From Ramlibacter sp. (GTDB taxonomy: Bacteria; Pseudomonadota; Gammaproteobacteria; Burkholderiales; Burkholderiaceae_C), in NCBI GenBank assembly GCA_019635415.1, contig JAHBZN010000001.1:1-64000 (forward strand): a stretch of 64,000 bases of DNA. The letters are read 5' to 3'. Of this stretch, positions 25,971 through 35,200 are shown piece by piece (the stretch's first letter is position 1; the number at the start of each line of letters is the position of its first letter). The notes below the pieces were generated by a model. The model was not told the origin of the DNA. It was given only the letters and a program-made list of their open reading frames with translations, and made no database searches. The position numbers and the translations under genes were made by a program.

Positions 25971-27946
25971 GCCGCTGCCTTCACCACCGCGAATGTCTTC
26001 GCATCGTCGATCCGCAGTGTCGCGCTGACGCTGCCGGTGCGGCCGTCCTCGAACTTGACCTGGGTCTCCACATACTGCTGTGTCTTGCCGCCGTACAGCG
26101 CGTCCACCAGCACCTGGTATTTCTCACCGATGTAGCCGCGGCGGACCTTGTTGGTGCGCGTGAGTTCACCGTCGTCGGCGTCGAGCTCCTTGTGCAGCAC
26201 CAGGAACCGGCTGACCTGCGATCCGGCCAGCAGGGTGTCGGCGGCCAGGTCGGCGTTGACCTTTTCGACGCACTCCCGGATGAGCTGGTAGACCTCAGGT
26301 TTCTGCGCCAGGTCGGTGTAGCCGGCATAGGGCAGGTTGCGCCGCTCGGCCCAGTTGCCCACCGCGTCGAAGTCGATGTTGATCATCACGCACACCTTCT
26401 CGCGCCGGTCGCCCAGCGCCACCACTTCCTTGATGTGCGGGAAGAACTTGAGCTTGTTCTCCACGTACTTGGGCGCAAACATCGCGCCGTCGTTGGCCCC
26501 GCCCATGAGCCGGCCCACGTCCTTGACCCGGTCGATGATCTTGAGGTGGCCCTGCGCGTCCAGGAAGCCCGCGTCGCTGGTGTGGTACCAGCCGTCCGCC
26601 GTCAGCACCTCGGCCGTGGCCGTGGGGTTCTTGTAGTACTCCTTGAGCAGGCCGGGCGACCTGACGAGGATTTCACCGTTGTCGGCCACCTTGATCTCCA
26701 CGCCGGCAATCGGAATGCCCACGGTGTCGGCCTTGGCCTGGTTGTCGGGTTGCAGGCAGACGAATACCGCGGTCTCGGTCGAACCGTAGAGCTGCTTGAG
26801 GTTGATGCCGATCGAACGGTAGAAGGTGAACAGATCGGGGCCGATGGCCTCGCCCGCGGTGTAGGCCACGCGCACGCGGCTCATGCCCAGGTTGTTGCGC
26901 AGCGGCCCGTACACCAGCAGGTTGCCCAGCGCGTACTTGGCGCGGTCCAGCGCGGTGATCGGGGCGCCGTCGGTGCCGGTGGTCCGGCCGTCCATCAGCG
27001 CCGGGCCGATGCGGCGCGCCACGTTCATGCAGGCGTGGAACATCCGGCGCTTCAGCGCACCCGCGTCTTCCATGCGGATCATCACGCTGGTCAGCAGGCC
27101 TTCGAACACGCGCGGCGGAGCGAAGTAATAGGTCGGGCCGACCTCCTTCAGGTCGATCATCACGGTGGCGGCCGACTCCGGGCAGTTCACCACGTAGCCG
27201 CAGGCCAGCCACTGCGCGTAGCTGAAGATGTTCTGACCGATCCAGGCCGGGGGCAGGTAAGCCAGCACTTCCTCGGCTTCGGTCAGGCGGTCGAACTCGG
27301 CACCGGCGCGCGCGCGGTTGATCAGGGTGTTGTGGGTGTGGACCACGCCCTTGGGGTTGCCTGTGGTGCCCGAGGTGAAGAACATGGCCGCCACGTCGCT
27401 GGGATGGGCCAGCTCCACCTGCTCGCGGAAGAACCCGGGCTGCTGCGCCGCGAAGGCTTTCCCGGCCTCGATCAGTGCGTCGAGCGAGGACAGGCCGGGC
27501 TCGCTGTAGTTGCGCAGGCCGCGCGGGTCGTCGAAGTACAGCCCGCCCAGTTGCGGGCACTGCCCACGGATCTCGAGCAGCTTGTCCACCTGCTCCTGGT
27601 CCTCGGCGAAGGCGAAGCGCACCTCGGCGTTGTTGATCGGGAAAACGCACTCGGGGGCCACCGCGTCCTGGTACAGCGGCACCGGAATGGCGCCCAGCGA
27701 CTGGATCGCCAGCATGGTGGCGTACAGACGCGGCCGGTTGGCGCCGATCACCACCATGTGCTCGCCGCGCGCCAGGCCCGCCTGGTGCAGGCCGCAGGCC
27801 AGGTGCTCCACCAGCCGGGCCAGGTCGGCCCAGGTCAGGGTCTGCCAGATGCCGTATTCCTTCTCACGCATCGCGGCGCCCTCAGGGCGCTGTGCGGCGT
27901 GCTGCAGCAGCAGTTTTGAAAAGGTTGTCTCCATGCTTGACGCCAT
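25967..27946 (-). CDS. Long-chain-type acyl-CoA synthetase (FadD/ACSL-like)
   Basis: About 659 residues of an AMP-forming acyl-CoA synthetase: ATP loop FFTSGTTGNPKGVVHTHNT, LPPAWIGQNIFSYAQWL, QLYGSTETAVFVCLQPDNQ, DGWYHTSDAGFLDAQGHLKIIDRVKDVGRLMGG and a C-terminal lysine region ELTRTNKVRRGYIGEKY. It would activate a substrate brought in by the co-transcribed Liv transporter; the exact acid is unknown. First gene of the liv operon. Two ATGs (27946, 27934) are possible and neither has a good ribosome-binding site; the open frame begins at a TTG at 27961. The 18-bp dyad at 27997-28014 lies 51 bases upstream. Confidence 0.88.
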   Translation of the reverse strand: MASSMETTFSKLLLQHAAQRPEGAAMREKEYGIWQTLTWADLARLVEHLACGLHQAGLARGEHMVVIGANRPRLYATMLAIQSLGAIPVPLYQDAVAPECVFPINNAEVRFAFAEDQEQVDKLLEIRGQCPQLGGLYFDDPRGLRNYSEPGLSSLDALIEAGKAFAAQQPGFFREQVELAHPSDVAAMFFTSGTTGNPKGVVHTHNTLINRARAGAEFDRLTEAEEVLAYLPPAWIGQNIFSYAQWLACGYVVNCPESAATVMIDLKEVGPTYYFAPPRVFEGLLTSVMIRMEDAGALKRRMFHACMNVARRIGPALMDGRTTGTDGAPITALDRAKYALGNLLVYGPLRNNLGMSRVRVAYTAGEAIGPDLFTFYRSIGINLKQLYGSTETAVFVCLQPDNQAKADTVGIPIAGVEIKVADNGEILVRSPGLLKEYYKNPTATAEVLTADGWYHTSDAGFLDAQGHLKIIDRVKDVGRLMGGANDGAMFAPKYVENKLKFFPHIKEVVALGDRREKVCVMINIDFDAVGNWAERRNLPYAGYTDLAQKPEVYQLIRECVEKVNADLAADTLLAGSQVSRFLVLHKELDADDGELTRTNKVRRGYIGEKYQVLVDALYGGKTQQYVETQVKFEDGRTGSVSATLRIDDAKTFAVVKAAA

Positions 27947-27996
27947 TCTTTTGTTGACCAACTGTTGCGAATCGTAGGCACTACTTTGACGCTATG

Positions 27997-28014
27997 TTGT
28001 CTTTTCGACGACAA
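27997..28014. promoter_or_regulatory. 18-bp dyad operator, copy 1
   Basis: TTGTC-N8-GACAA, identical in all 18 bases (TTGTCTTTTCGACGACAA) to copy 2 at 29281-29298, and in the same orientation and distance (51 versus 58 bases) from the next minus-strand start. Upstream sequence is also partly conserved (GGAAAG.CCC...GGACA on the minus strand). A Crp/Fnr-type dyad is plausible because a Crp/Fnr gene is adjacent to copy 2. Confidence 0.65.
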
Positions 28015-28071
28015 TTTCCGGGAATGTCCTAGTAGGGCCTTTCCTCATGGGGCAGACCCGGTCCCGGCGGT

Positions 28072-29223
28072 TCAGCGCAGGAAGCGGCCGTCGCGGGCCA
28101 CCATGGTCAGCTCGATGAAGCGCGACGCGCTGCGGCCGGGTTCGGTGAAGTTGGCCTCGAAGCCTCCCAGGTCGAAGTGCTTCATGTTCCAGGCGGCGTC
28201 GATGAAGCTGGCGCGCGTCACGGTGCGCCCGGCGCGGCGCACGGCTTCGGCGAACACGCGGGCGTTGATGTAGCCCTCCAGCGCAAGGTGCGAGGGCTCG
28301 AGCGTCACGCCGGCGGCCTTCCAGGCCTGCTGGAACTCCCGCACCACGGGCACCACGGTGTTGCTGGGCAGTGGCACCACCTGCGACAGCGCGATGCCGG
28401 TGGCGTCGTCGCCCAGGGTCTTGATGGTGGCGGCCGAGCCCATCACCGACAGTGCGTACAGCGGCAGGCCGCGGCGTTGCTGGCGGATGGCCTTGATGAA
28501 GTCCACGGCGGGCTTGCCGGCCAATCCCACCAGCACGGCTTCGGGTTCGGCGGCCACCAGCCTGGCGGCGGCGGCCGTGGCGTCGGAGCCGTTGTTTTCC
28601 ACCGTGACGGCGGTGGCGCCGGAGATCCGGTACTTCCCCATGGCGATGCGCGCGCCCTCGTACACCTCCTTGCCGAACGAATTGTTCTGGTAGGCCACCG
28701 CGATGTGCTTGATGCCGATGGTGGCCAGGTGCTGCACCAGCTGCTCGGCCTCGTCGGGGTAGCTGGCCCGGATGTTCAGCACGTTGCGCGCCTTGGGCCG
28801 GGCCAGCAGCGCTCCCGAGAACGGCGCAAAGAACGGAATGCCCGACTCGACCACCTTCGGCAGCATGGCCCCGATCATCGGCGTGCCCATGCAGTTGAAC
28901 AGGGCGAACGTGTCCTTGTCGGCAATGAAGCCGTCGACGTTGGCCACCGCGCGCTTGACGTCGTAGCCGTCGTCCTGGGTGACCAGTTCGATGGGGCGGC
29001 CGTTGATGCCGCCACGGGCATTGATGCCGGCGAAGCAGGCCTTCGCGCCCTGGTGCATGGCCTGGCCCAGGTCACCCAGGGGCCCGCTCAGTGCAATCGA
29101 CTGGCAGACCCTCAGCGCGCCGCTGCCCTGGGCGCGGGCGGCCCAGGGGGCTGCCAGCGGTGCCAGGGTGAGCGCTCCCAGCAGGCGGCGGCGAGAGACG
29201 AAGGGGGGCGTGTGGGCAGGCAT
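28072..29223 (-). CDS. ABC transporter substrate-binding protein with Tat-like signal
   Basis: 383 residues. The N-terminus SRRRLLGALTLAPLAAPWAARAQ has the twin-arginine pattern of a Tat signal. The mature part is a LivK-type binding protein (LRVCQSIALSGPLGDLGQAMHQGAKACFAGINARGGINGRPIELVTQDDGYDVKRAVANVDGFI, HIAVAYQNNSFGKEVYEGARIAM). It differs in sequence from the other liv binding protein and may give the transporter a second substrate. Its start lies 58 bases from operator copy 2, opposite the divergent Crp/Fnr gene. Confidence 0.9.
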   Translation of the reverse strand: MPAHTPPFVSRRRLLGALTLAPLAAPWAARAQGSGALRVCQSIALSGPLGDLGQAMHQGAKACFAGINARGGINGRPIELVTQDDGYDVKRAVANVDGFIADKDTFALFNCMGTPMIGAMLPKVVESGIPFFAPFSGALLARPKARNVLNIRASYPDEAEQLVQHLATIGIKHIAVAYQNNSFGKEVYEGARIAMGKYRISGATAVTVENNGSDATAAAARLVAAEPEAVLVGLAGKPAVDFIKAIRQQRRGLPLYALSVMGSAATIKTLGDDATGIALSQVVPLPSNTVVPVVREFQQAWKAAGVTLEPSHLALEGYINARVFAEAVRRAGRTVTRASFIDAAWNMKHFDLGGFEANFTEPGRSASRFIELTMVARDGRFLR

Positions 29224-29280
29224 GGCGATCTTCCGTGGGTTGAAACAGGGCGCGATGCTAGGGGCTCAATTGGCGCTGGC

Positions 29281-29298
29281 TTGTCTTTTCGACGACAA
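29281..29298. promoter_or_regulatory. 18-bp dyad operator, copy 2
   Basis: Second perfect copy of TTGTCTTTTCGACGACAA, in the divergent region between the Tat-type binding protein gene (minus, start 29223) and the Crp/Fnr regulator gene (plus, start 29343). Position suits control of both directions, including autoregulation. Confidence 0.65.
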
Positions 29299-29342
29299 TT
29301 TAGGGGTGTCCCCTCCCGGGACTTTCCCTGTCCGAGCGACCC

Positions 29343-30062
29343 ATGACCACCGAAATCCCCCTGCACCAGCGCCGCCGAAAGCCCGATCCCGAGGAGCTGG
29401 ACGGCATTCCCTGGCTCAAGCTGCTGCAGCCCGACGAGTACGAGCGCGCGGTGGCTGAACTGGTGGCCGGCAACGCGCTGCCGGGGGACTATGTCTGCCG
29501 CATCGGCAAGCCGGTGACCTACTGGTTCGGCGTGGTCGAGGGCCTGCTCAAGATGAGCAGCGACAACGCGCAAGGCCAGACCATGACCTTCACGGGGGTG
29601 CCGCCCGGGGGCTGGTTCGGCGAGGGCACGGCGCTCAAGCGCGAGGACTACCGCTACAACATCCAGGCGCTGCGCAAGAGCGTGGTGGCGGGGCTGCCGG
29701 TGGACACCTTCCACTGGCTGCTGGACCACTCCATCGGGTTCAACCGTTTCGTGATGAACCAGCTCAACGAACGGTTGGGCCAGTTCATTGCCGCGCGCGA
29801 GATCGACCGGCTCAACAACCCCGACGTGCGCGTGGCGCGCAGCCTGGCGGCGTTGTTCAATCCGGTGCTGTACCCCGGCGTGGGGCAGATCCTGCGCATC
29901 ACCCAGCAGGAGCTGGCCTATCTCGTCGGCCTGTCGCGCCAGCGCGTCAATGAGGCGCTGGCCTCGCTGGAAGCGCAGGGCACCATCCGCGTGGAATACG
30001 GCGGCCTGCGCATCCTGGACCTTCCGGCCCTGCGTTCCACCGGCATTTCCAAGTCAAAATAG
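29343..30062 (+). CDS. Crp/Fnr family transcriptional regulator
   Basis: 239 residues: an N-terminal cyclic-nucleotide-binding-like beta-roll ([70 protein letters not shown]) and a C-terminal helix-turn-helix ([45 protein letters not shown]). No FNR-type cysteine cluster is present, so it probably senses a small ligand rather than oxygen. Divergent from the Tat-type binding protein gene, with the 18-bp dyad between them; it is the natural candidate to bind both copies. Confidence 0.9.
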   Translation: MTTEIPLHQRRRKPDPEELDGIPWLKLLQPDEYERAVAELVAGNALPGDYVCRIGKPVTYWFGVVEGLLKMSSDNAQGQTMTFTGVPPGGWFGEGTALKREDYRYNIQALRKSVVAGLPVDTFHWLLDHSIGFNRFVMNQLNERLGQFIAAREIDRLNNPDVRVARSLAALFNPVLYPGVGQILRITQQELAYLVGLSRQRVNEALASLEAQGTIRVEYGGLRILDLPALRSTGISKSK

Positions 30063-30109
30063 GCTGTAGCCCATACCAGGTGGATGCTTTCAGCTACCAA
30101 AAACATAGC
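30063..30109 (+). repeat. REP-like dispersed repeat
   Basis: CTGTAGCCC at the left end, ~20 variable bases, then hairpin GCTA (30093-30096)-CCAAAAACA-TAGC (30106-30109). It fills the gap between the Crp/Fnr stop and the pseudouridine synthase start; same family as 42576-42621 and 53153-53208. Confidence 0.65.
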
Positions 30110-30115
30110 AAATCA

Positions 30116-30946
30116 ATGACCGACCCGACCCTCTCCCGCCTGAACAAGCGCATGGCTGAACTGGGCCTGTGCTCGCGCCGCGAGGCCGATGACTGGATTG
30201 CCCGCGGCTGGGTGCGCGTCAACGGCGAGGTGGCGGCCATGGGCGTGAAAGTCCTGCCCGACGCACGCATCGAGGTCGACCGGCAGGCGCATGGCCAGCA
30301 GGAGCAGCGCGTGACCCTCCTGCTCAACAAGCCCATGGGCTATGTCAGCGGCCAGGCCGAGGACGGGCACGAGCCCGCCGTGTCGCTGATCAACCCGCGC
30401 ACGCACTGGCGGCAGGACACGGCCCGCCTGCGCTTCTCGCCGCCGCAGCTGCGGGGCCTGGCGCCGGCCGGGCGGCTGGACATCGACTCCATCGGCCTGC
30501 TGGTGCTGACGCAGGATGGCCGGGTGGCGCGCCAGCTCATCGGCGAGGACTCGGTGATGGAAAAGGAATACCTGGTGCGGGTGCGCACCCTGGGGTCCGG
30601 TCCGGCGCTGCGCGCCGGCGCGCCGGCCGAGGAGCTGCAGGCCATTGACGAGTCCGATCCTGTCACCACGAATGTGCAGTCGGTGTTTCCGCCGGCCCAG
30701 CTGGCGCGCCTGCGCCATGGGCTGAGCCTCGATGGCCAGCCGCTGAAGCCGGCGCGTGTGGACTGGCAGAACCCCGAGCAGCTGCGCTTCGTGCTGACCG
30801 AAGGCAAGAAGCGCCAGATCCGCCGCATGTGCGAGCTGGTGGGGCTCAAGGTGGTTGGGCTCAAACGCATCCGCATTGGCCGCGTGGTGCTGGGCGCGCT
30901 GCCCGTGGGCCAGTGGCGCTACCTCGGGCCGCACGAGCGGTTCTGA
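30116..30946 (+). CDS. RsuA/RluF family rRNA pseudouridine synthase
   Basis: 276 residues. An N-terminal S4 RNA-binding domain ([33 protein letters not shown]) is followed by the synthase domain with [13 protein letters not shown] and the catalytic-aspartate motif [20 protein letters not shown], then EKEYLVRV and [29 protein letters not shown]. The combination fits RluF/RluB-type enzymes that isomerise a uridine in 23S rRNA. The frame is open to 30080, but that part lies in the dispersed repeat; the ATG at 30116 was chosen. No clear ribosome-binding site is visible. Confidence 0.9.
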   Translation: MTDPTLSRLNKRMAELGLCSRREADDWIARGWVRVNGEVAAMGVKVLPDARIEVDRQAHGQQEQRVTLLLNKPMGYVSGQAEDGHEPAVSLINPRTHWRQDTARLRFSPPQLRGLAPAGRLDIDSIGLLVLTQDGRVARQLIGEDSVMEKEYLVRVRTLGSGPALRAGAPAEELQAIDESDPVTTNVQSVFPPAQLARLRHGLSLDGQPLKPARVDWQNPEQLRFVLTEGKKRQIRRMCELVGLKVVGLKRIRIGRVVLGALPVGQWRYLGPHERF

Positions 30947-30982
30947 CGCGCCTGCCGCTGCCGGCAGGGGGCGCTTCGCGGC

Positions 30983-31885
30983 TCAGTACGTGATGGTGAT
31001 CACATGCGCCTGCGAGCCCGAGCAGGTGGCGGCGGCGCAGGTGCCGGCCTGGCCTGCTGGCAGCGTGCCGGTGATCGTGATCGACTCGTCGGCGCCCGTG
31101 CCGGTGCCTGACGCCGGGCTCAGGCCCAGCGTGTAGCCCAGGCCCAGCAGCGTGGTGCTGGCCGGGCTCACCGCCAGGCTCCACGGCAGGCTGTTGCTGC
31201 AGCGCAGGTTGAAGGACTGGCTGGCCACCTGAGGCGTGGCGCTGAACGAGGTGTAGCTGAACACCATGTTGGTCGGGAAGCTGCTGAAAACGCACTGGTT
31301 GCTCACGCCCACCGTGTAGTTGAGCGAGGCCGGCGAGGTCAGCGCGCCGGCATTGGTGCCCGGGTACTGCGCGAACACCTGCACCGTGTCGGTGTAGCTG
31401 CCGGCGGTCGGGCTGCCCTGGTTGCCGCGCACCCGGATGCAGTAGCCCCAGGTGACCGACGCCGTCAACGCGGTGCCGAACGAGAGCGTGTCGCGGATCA
31501 CCTGGCTATTGCCACTGGTGGGCGCTGACCAGTTGGTGTTGTTGCCGCAACTGGCGGCGCCACCCACCGTGGTGCCGCGCCGCAGGAAGTAGTCGAGGCG
31601 GTTGCCCGAGGTGCCGCGCCGCACGCGGCGCTGAGTGCCATTGGGGTTGAGCCCGTTGTCGGCCTTGATGCGGTAGGTCAGCGAATTGGCATCGCCGCTG
31701 GCGCGGGTGCAGGTCAGGGTCACCGTGCCATTGGCGTCCTGGTTGACGGGGCTGGTGGTGTACAGCACCCCGACGCTGGTCACCGACACATTGCAGTCGT
31801 ACGCGGCCCAGGCGGGTGCGCCCGCCAGTAGGGCCGGGGCCAGCAGCGCCAGCCTGAGGCGGGGCGAAACAGCAGGGGGCTTCAT
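30983..31885 (-). CDS. Two-domain spore-coat-U (SCPU) pilus tip adhesin, copy B
   Basis: 300 residues with a signal peptide (LRLALLAPALLAGAPAWA). Two SCPU beta-sandwich domains are visible: YDCNVSVTSVGVLYTTSPVNQDANGTVTLTCTR at the N-terminus and NQCVFSSFPTNMVFSYTSFSATPQVASQSFNLRCSNSLPWSLAVSPAS in the second half, ending HVITITY. This is the layout of CsuE-type tip subunits of archaic chaperone-usher pili. It is clearly a paralogue of the next gene upstream (31923-32810). Last gene of the operon; the 37-bp gap to it contains no terminator. Confidence 0.87.
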   Translation of the reverse strand: MKPPAVSPRLRLALLAPALLAGAPAWAAYDCNVSVTSVGVLYTTSPVNQDANGTVTLTCTRASGDANSLTYRIKADNGLNPNGTQRRVRRGTSGNRLDYFLRRGTTVGGAASCGNNTNWSAPTSGNSQVIRDTLSFGTALTASVTWGYCIRVRGNQGSPTAGSYTDTVQVFAQYPGTNAGALTSPASLNYTVGVSNQCVFSSFPTNMVFSYTSFSATPQVASQSFNLRCSNSLPWSLAVSPASTTLLGLGYTLGLSPASGTGTGADESITITGTLPAGQAGTCAAATCSGSQAHVITITY

Positions 31886-31922
31886 GATCGCATTGTCCTC
31901 GGTAGTGCGGCAGTGCGCAGGA

Positions 31923-32810
31923 TCAGTAGGTGACGGTGATGGTGTGCGCCTGGGTGGCGGAGCAGGTGGCGCTGGCGCAGGTCCCGGCCTGGTCCGCCGG
32001 CAGCGTGCCCGTGAGCGTGATGGCCTGGTCGGCGCCGGTGCCGGTGCCGGTGTCGGGGGTCAGATCCAGGCTGTAGCTCAGTCCCAGCAGGCTGCCGCTG
32101 GCGGGGCTGACCGCCAGACTCCAGGGCAAGGCGTCGCTACAGCGCAGCGCGAAGCCCTGCACGGCCATCTGCGGCGTGGCACTGAACGAGGTGTAGTTGA
32201 ACGCCATGGCGGTGGGCGGCGTGCTGAAGACGCACTGGTTGCCGACCGCCACGCTGTAGTTCAGGGCCACCGAGGACGTCAGCGCGCCGGCGTTGGTGCC
32301 CGGGTACTGGGCGAAGACCTGCACGGTGTCGGTGTACAGGCCGCCCGTGGGGCTGCCCTGGTTGCCGCGCACGCGTGCGCAATAGCCCCAGGTGACCGAT
32401 GCACTCAGCGACGACGCGAAACTCAATGTCCCGCGCATCGCGCCGTTGTTGCCCGTGTTGGCTTTCCAGTTGCTGTTGTTGCCGCAGGTGGCGGCGCCAC
32501 CGGGCGCCGTGCCCCGGCGGATCGAGTAGTTGAGCCGCTTGTTGGTGGCGCCCAGGCGCACGCGGCGCTGGGTGCCGCTGGCGTTGAGGCCGTCGTCGGC
32601 CTTGATGCGGTAGGTCAGGGTGTTGGCATCGCTGGCGGCACGGGTGCAGGTCAGCGTCACGGTGCCGTTGGCATCCTGATTGACGGGGCTGGTGGTGTAC
32701 AGCACCCCCACGCTGGTGACCGAGACATTGCAGCTGTAGGCGGCCAGGGCGCGACCCGGGCCCAGCGCAAGCAGGAGCAGGCTGGCGCGGAAGAGGGTGG
32801 TTCGGTTCAT
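31923..32810 (-). CDS. Two-domain spore-coat-U (SCPU) pilus tip adhesin, copy A
   Basis: 295 residues, signal peptide FRASLLLLALGPGRALA, two SCPU domains and C-terminal HTITVTY. Long stretches are identical to copy B (YTTSPVNQDANGTVTLTCTR, TDTVQVFAQYPGTNAGALTS), while loops such as RRGTAPGGAATCGNNSNWKANTGNNG differ, as expected after duplication and divergence at the receptor-binding end. The start overlaps the usher stop (ATGA), so the operon is coupled. Confidence 0.88.
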   Translation of the reverse strand: MNRTTLFRASLLLLALGPGRALAAYSCNVSVTSVGVLYTTSPVNQDANGTVTLTCTRAASDANTLTYRIKADDGLNASGTQRRVRLGATNKRLNYSIRRGTAPGGAATCGNNSNWKANTGNNGAMRGTLSFASSLSASVTWGYCARVRGNQGSPTGGLYTDTVQVFAQYPGTNAGALTSSVALNYSVAVGNQCVFSTPPTAMAFNYTSFSATPQMAVQGFALRCSDALPWSLAVSPASGSLLGLSYSLDLTPDTGTGTGADQAITLTGTLPADQAGTCASATCSATQAHTITVTY

Positions 32811-35188
32811 GGGGAGACTCCCTGGCAACGCAGCGGGCCCACGCGCGCGATGTCGTCCGGGGAGCCCGGGGGCATGACGACGCTCAGCGTGCAGGTGGCG
32901 CCGTTCCACGTCAGGCGCAGTGTGTTGCGGGCCTGCAGCCCGGTGATGAAGGCCTCGCCGCGGCGGGCCACGAAGAATTCGTGCGGGTCGCCCACCAGTA
33001 CGAGGGGGGCGCCGGCGGGCGCGGGCGTGCCGTCGTCGAGCACGATCTTCAGCAGCGCCGCGCGCCCCGAGCGGACCGGGAAGCGCACCTTGACGCCGCT
33101 GCGCCACGGCGGCACGGCGATCTGCTCGATGCTGTCGAGCTCGGCGCTGATGGGCAGCTCGCTCGGGTCGAGCCGGATGCTGTTGCGCTGGTACGGAATC
33201 AGGCGCGGCAGCAGGGCCTGCCCCTGTTCGTCGGTACGGGTCAGGGAATTGCCCTGGAACCCCACCCCCACATCGGGATAGCCGGGCACCTCGACCAGCG
33301 CAAAGCTGTCCTGCAGATAACGCGAGCGGAACAGACGCCCGTCCATGAACACCAGTCCGCCCTGCGCGCCCAGGCGAACGGTCTGCTGGTTCGCCGAGAC
33401 GCTGGCATCGCCTGTCAGCAGCATCTTGTTGCCCTGGTAGTAGACGCCGCCCTCGCTGTAGGCCCCCGAGCGCCGGCTGCCGCCCAGGGCGCGCCATCCG
33501 AACCCGGTTTCGCCCGACAGACCCTGGCTCACGCTGGTGTAGGCCTCGGTGAAGCCCGGCCGGCGCGAAAAACTGCTCGACGAGTTCATCTGGTCACCCA
33601 GGGGCAGCGTGAAGGTCGCGCCGATCGACGTGCCTGCACTCGCACCGTGGGCGCGCGAGGCGCTGAAGGTCAGCGAGCCGCGCTCCCCCACGCGCACCGA
33701 GTAGTTGGCGCTGTAGGTGGAGATGGTGCCGTTGCCATAGGTGGCGATGCGGGCGAGCCCGACGCCGATGGTGCCGAAGCGCTCCGACGAGTACGAATAG
33801 CTGGCCGACAGCTCCAGCCGGTTGGGCGGGCTGTTGGCGTCCAGCCCGAGCGAGCGGAAGCTGCGGCTCGCCCCTTCGGCATGCACCGAGAAACCGTGAC
33901 GCAGGCTGTCGCTTTCGACGCCGAGCAGCCACTGGTGTCCGCGCCCGTTGACGCGGTCGTTGCTCACGCCGAGCGCAGCCTGGCCCAGCGACTGCAGGGG
34001 CAGCTCGAAGCTCGCGCCCACGCCGACATGGCGGGTTTCGCGGCCCAGCTCGCCGTGGCCCTCGAGGGTCAGGGAATTGCTCAGGCCCTTGCGGTAGACC
34101 CCCGAGACGAACGCCTGTCCATAGTCCGCGTTGTTGACCCCGAGGTTGCTGCGCACCGCGCCGGCCTCCACGCTCCAGTCGGTCAGGCCCTGCTCCAGCA
34201 GGGTGTTGTGGGTGAAGAACGGTTGCACGATCACCGTCTCGCGCCCCAGCACATCGCGCACCACCAGGCGCGCCTGGCCGGCGCCCGTGAGCAGAGGGAA
34301 GTTGTCGATGGCGAACGGGCCGGTGGGCACGCTGGAGGTCTGGCGCAGCACGTCGTTGACGTACAGCTCCACGGTGCTGGGGGCGCTGGAGGTGCCCGAG
34401 ATCGTCGGGATCGGCTGGCTCACGAACCCGGGTGTCAGCGCAAAGTTGCGCGACAGCTGCACGCCCCCGAAGTAGGTGGCGCGCCCGCCCATGCCGGCAC
34501 GGGTCGTGCTGTCGCCCAGGCGCAGCGTGAGGTTGCGGTCCTGGAAGTCGCGTGTGAAGGTGGTCTCCAGCCGGCGGGTGCTGCGCGGCAGGGCCGGGTC
34601 GTTGCTGGCCAGGTTGCGGCCGACGAAGCTCGAGGTGAGCACCCCGAGCCGGCTGGACACGCCGAATTCGGTCAGGGCCCCCAGCTCGCGGGTCGAGGCC
34701 GCGCCGCGGTTGGCGGTGTGGGTCAGGTTCAGGTCAAAGTTGGCAAAGGCGGCGGGCTCCACCGGGGACAGCGGGGGGCGATTCTCGGCCTCGCTGGCCA
34801 GGCGCGTGGCCGCAAAGGCCTCGGGCGAGAACACCAGCTCCATCGACTGGTTGGCAAAGTTCATGCGCGACTGGAAACCGGGGATGGCGGCCAGCGGGTA
34901 CCAGACCTCGCCGCGGTAGCTCACGCCCGCCGTGCTGGCGCGGCGCTTGATCCGCCACTCGTCGAAGGCCGGTTCGGGGGCGTACAGCGTGCCGCCGAGC
35001 TCCAGCAGCGTCCAGGTGCCGCCTGCGGCGCCGTTGATCGAGACCTCCAGCGGAATCAGGCGCTCGGCGGGCTGGGCCGGGCCCGGTGGGGAGGGGGTTT
35101 GCGCATGGGCGCAGGAGAAGCAGCCCGCCGCCAGCATCACGGCGGTCAGGGGGAGGAGGGTCAGGTGCGCCGCATGGCTAGTGCGCAT
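32807..35188 (-). CDS. Archaic chaperone-usher outer-membrane usher (CsuD-like)
   Basis: 793 residues. A signal peptide (LLPLTAVMLAAGCFSCAHAQ) is followed by an N-terminal usher domain (IPLEVSINGAAGGTWTLLELGGTLYAPEPAFDEWRIKR), a long barrel with a plug region (GFVSQPIPTISGTSSAPSTVELYVNDVLRQTSSVPTGPFAIDNFPLLTGAGQARLVVRDVLGRE) and C-terminal domains (RSGRAALLKIVLDDGTPAPAGAPLV...CTLSVVMPPGSPDDIARVGPLRC). It threads pilin-chaperone complexes through the outer membrane. The combination with SCPU pilins places it in the archaic (sigma) clade, as in Acinetobacter Csu. Confidence 0.92.
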   Translation of the reverse strand: MRTSHAAHLTLLPLTAVMLAAGCFSCAHAQTPSPPGPAQPAERLIPLEVSINGAAGGTWTLLELGGTLYAPEPAFDEWRIKRRASTAGVSYRGEVWYPLAAIPGFQSRMNFANQSMELVFSPEAFAATRLASEAENRPPLSPVEPAAFANFDLNLTHTANRGAASTRELGALTEFGVSSRLGVLTSSFVGRNLASNDPALPRSTRRLETTFTRDFQDRNLTLRLGDSTTRAGMGGRATYFGGVQLSRNFALTPGFVSQPIPTISGTSSAPSTVELYVNDVLRQTSSVPTGPFAIDNFPLLTGAGQARLVVRDVLGRETVIVQPFFTHNTLLEQGLTDWSVEAGAVRSNLGVNNADYGQAFVSGVYRKGLSNSLTLEGHGELGRETRHVGVGASFELPLQSLGQAALGVSNDRVNGRGHQWLLGVESDSLRHGFSVHAEGASRSFRSLGLDANSPPNRLELSASYSYSSERFGTIGVGLARIATYGNGTISTYSANYSVRVGERGSLTFSASRAHGASAGTSIGATFTLPLGDQMNSSSSFSRRPGFTEAYTSVSQGLSGETGFGWRALGGSRRSGAYSEGGVYYQGNKMLLTGDASVSANQQTVRLGAQGGLVFMDGRLFRSRYLQDSFALVEVPGYPDVGVGFQGNSLTRTDEQGQALLPRLIPYQRNSIRLDPSELPISAELDSIEQIAVPPWRSGVKVRFPVRSGRAALLKIVLDDGTPAPAGAPLVLVGDPHEFFVARRGEAFITGLQARNTLRLTWNGATCTLSVVMPPGSPDDIARVGPLRCQGVSP

Positions 35189-35200
35189 CGGTCCATGGCG

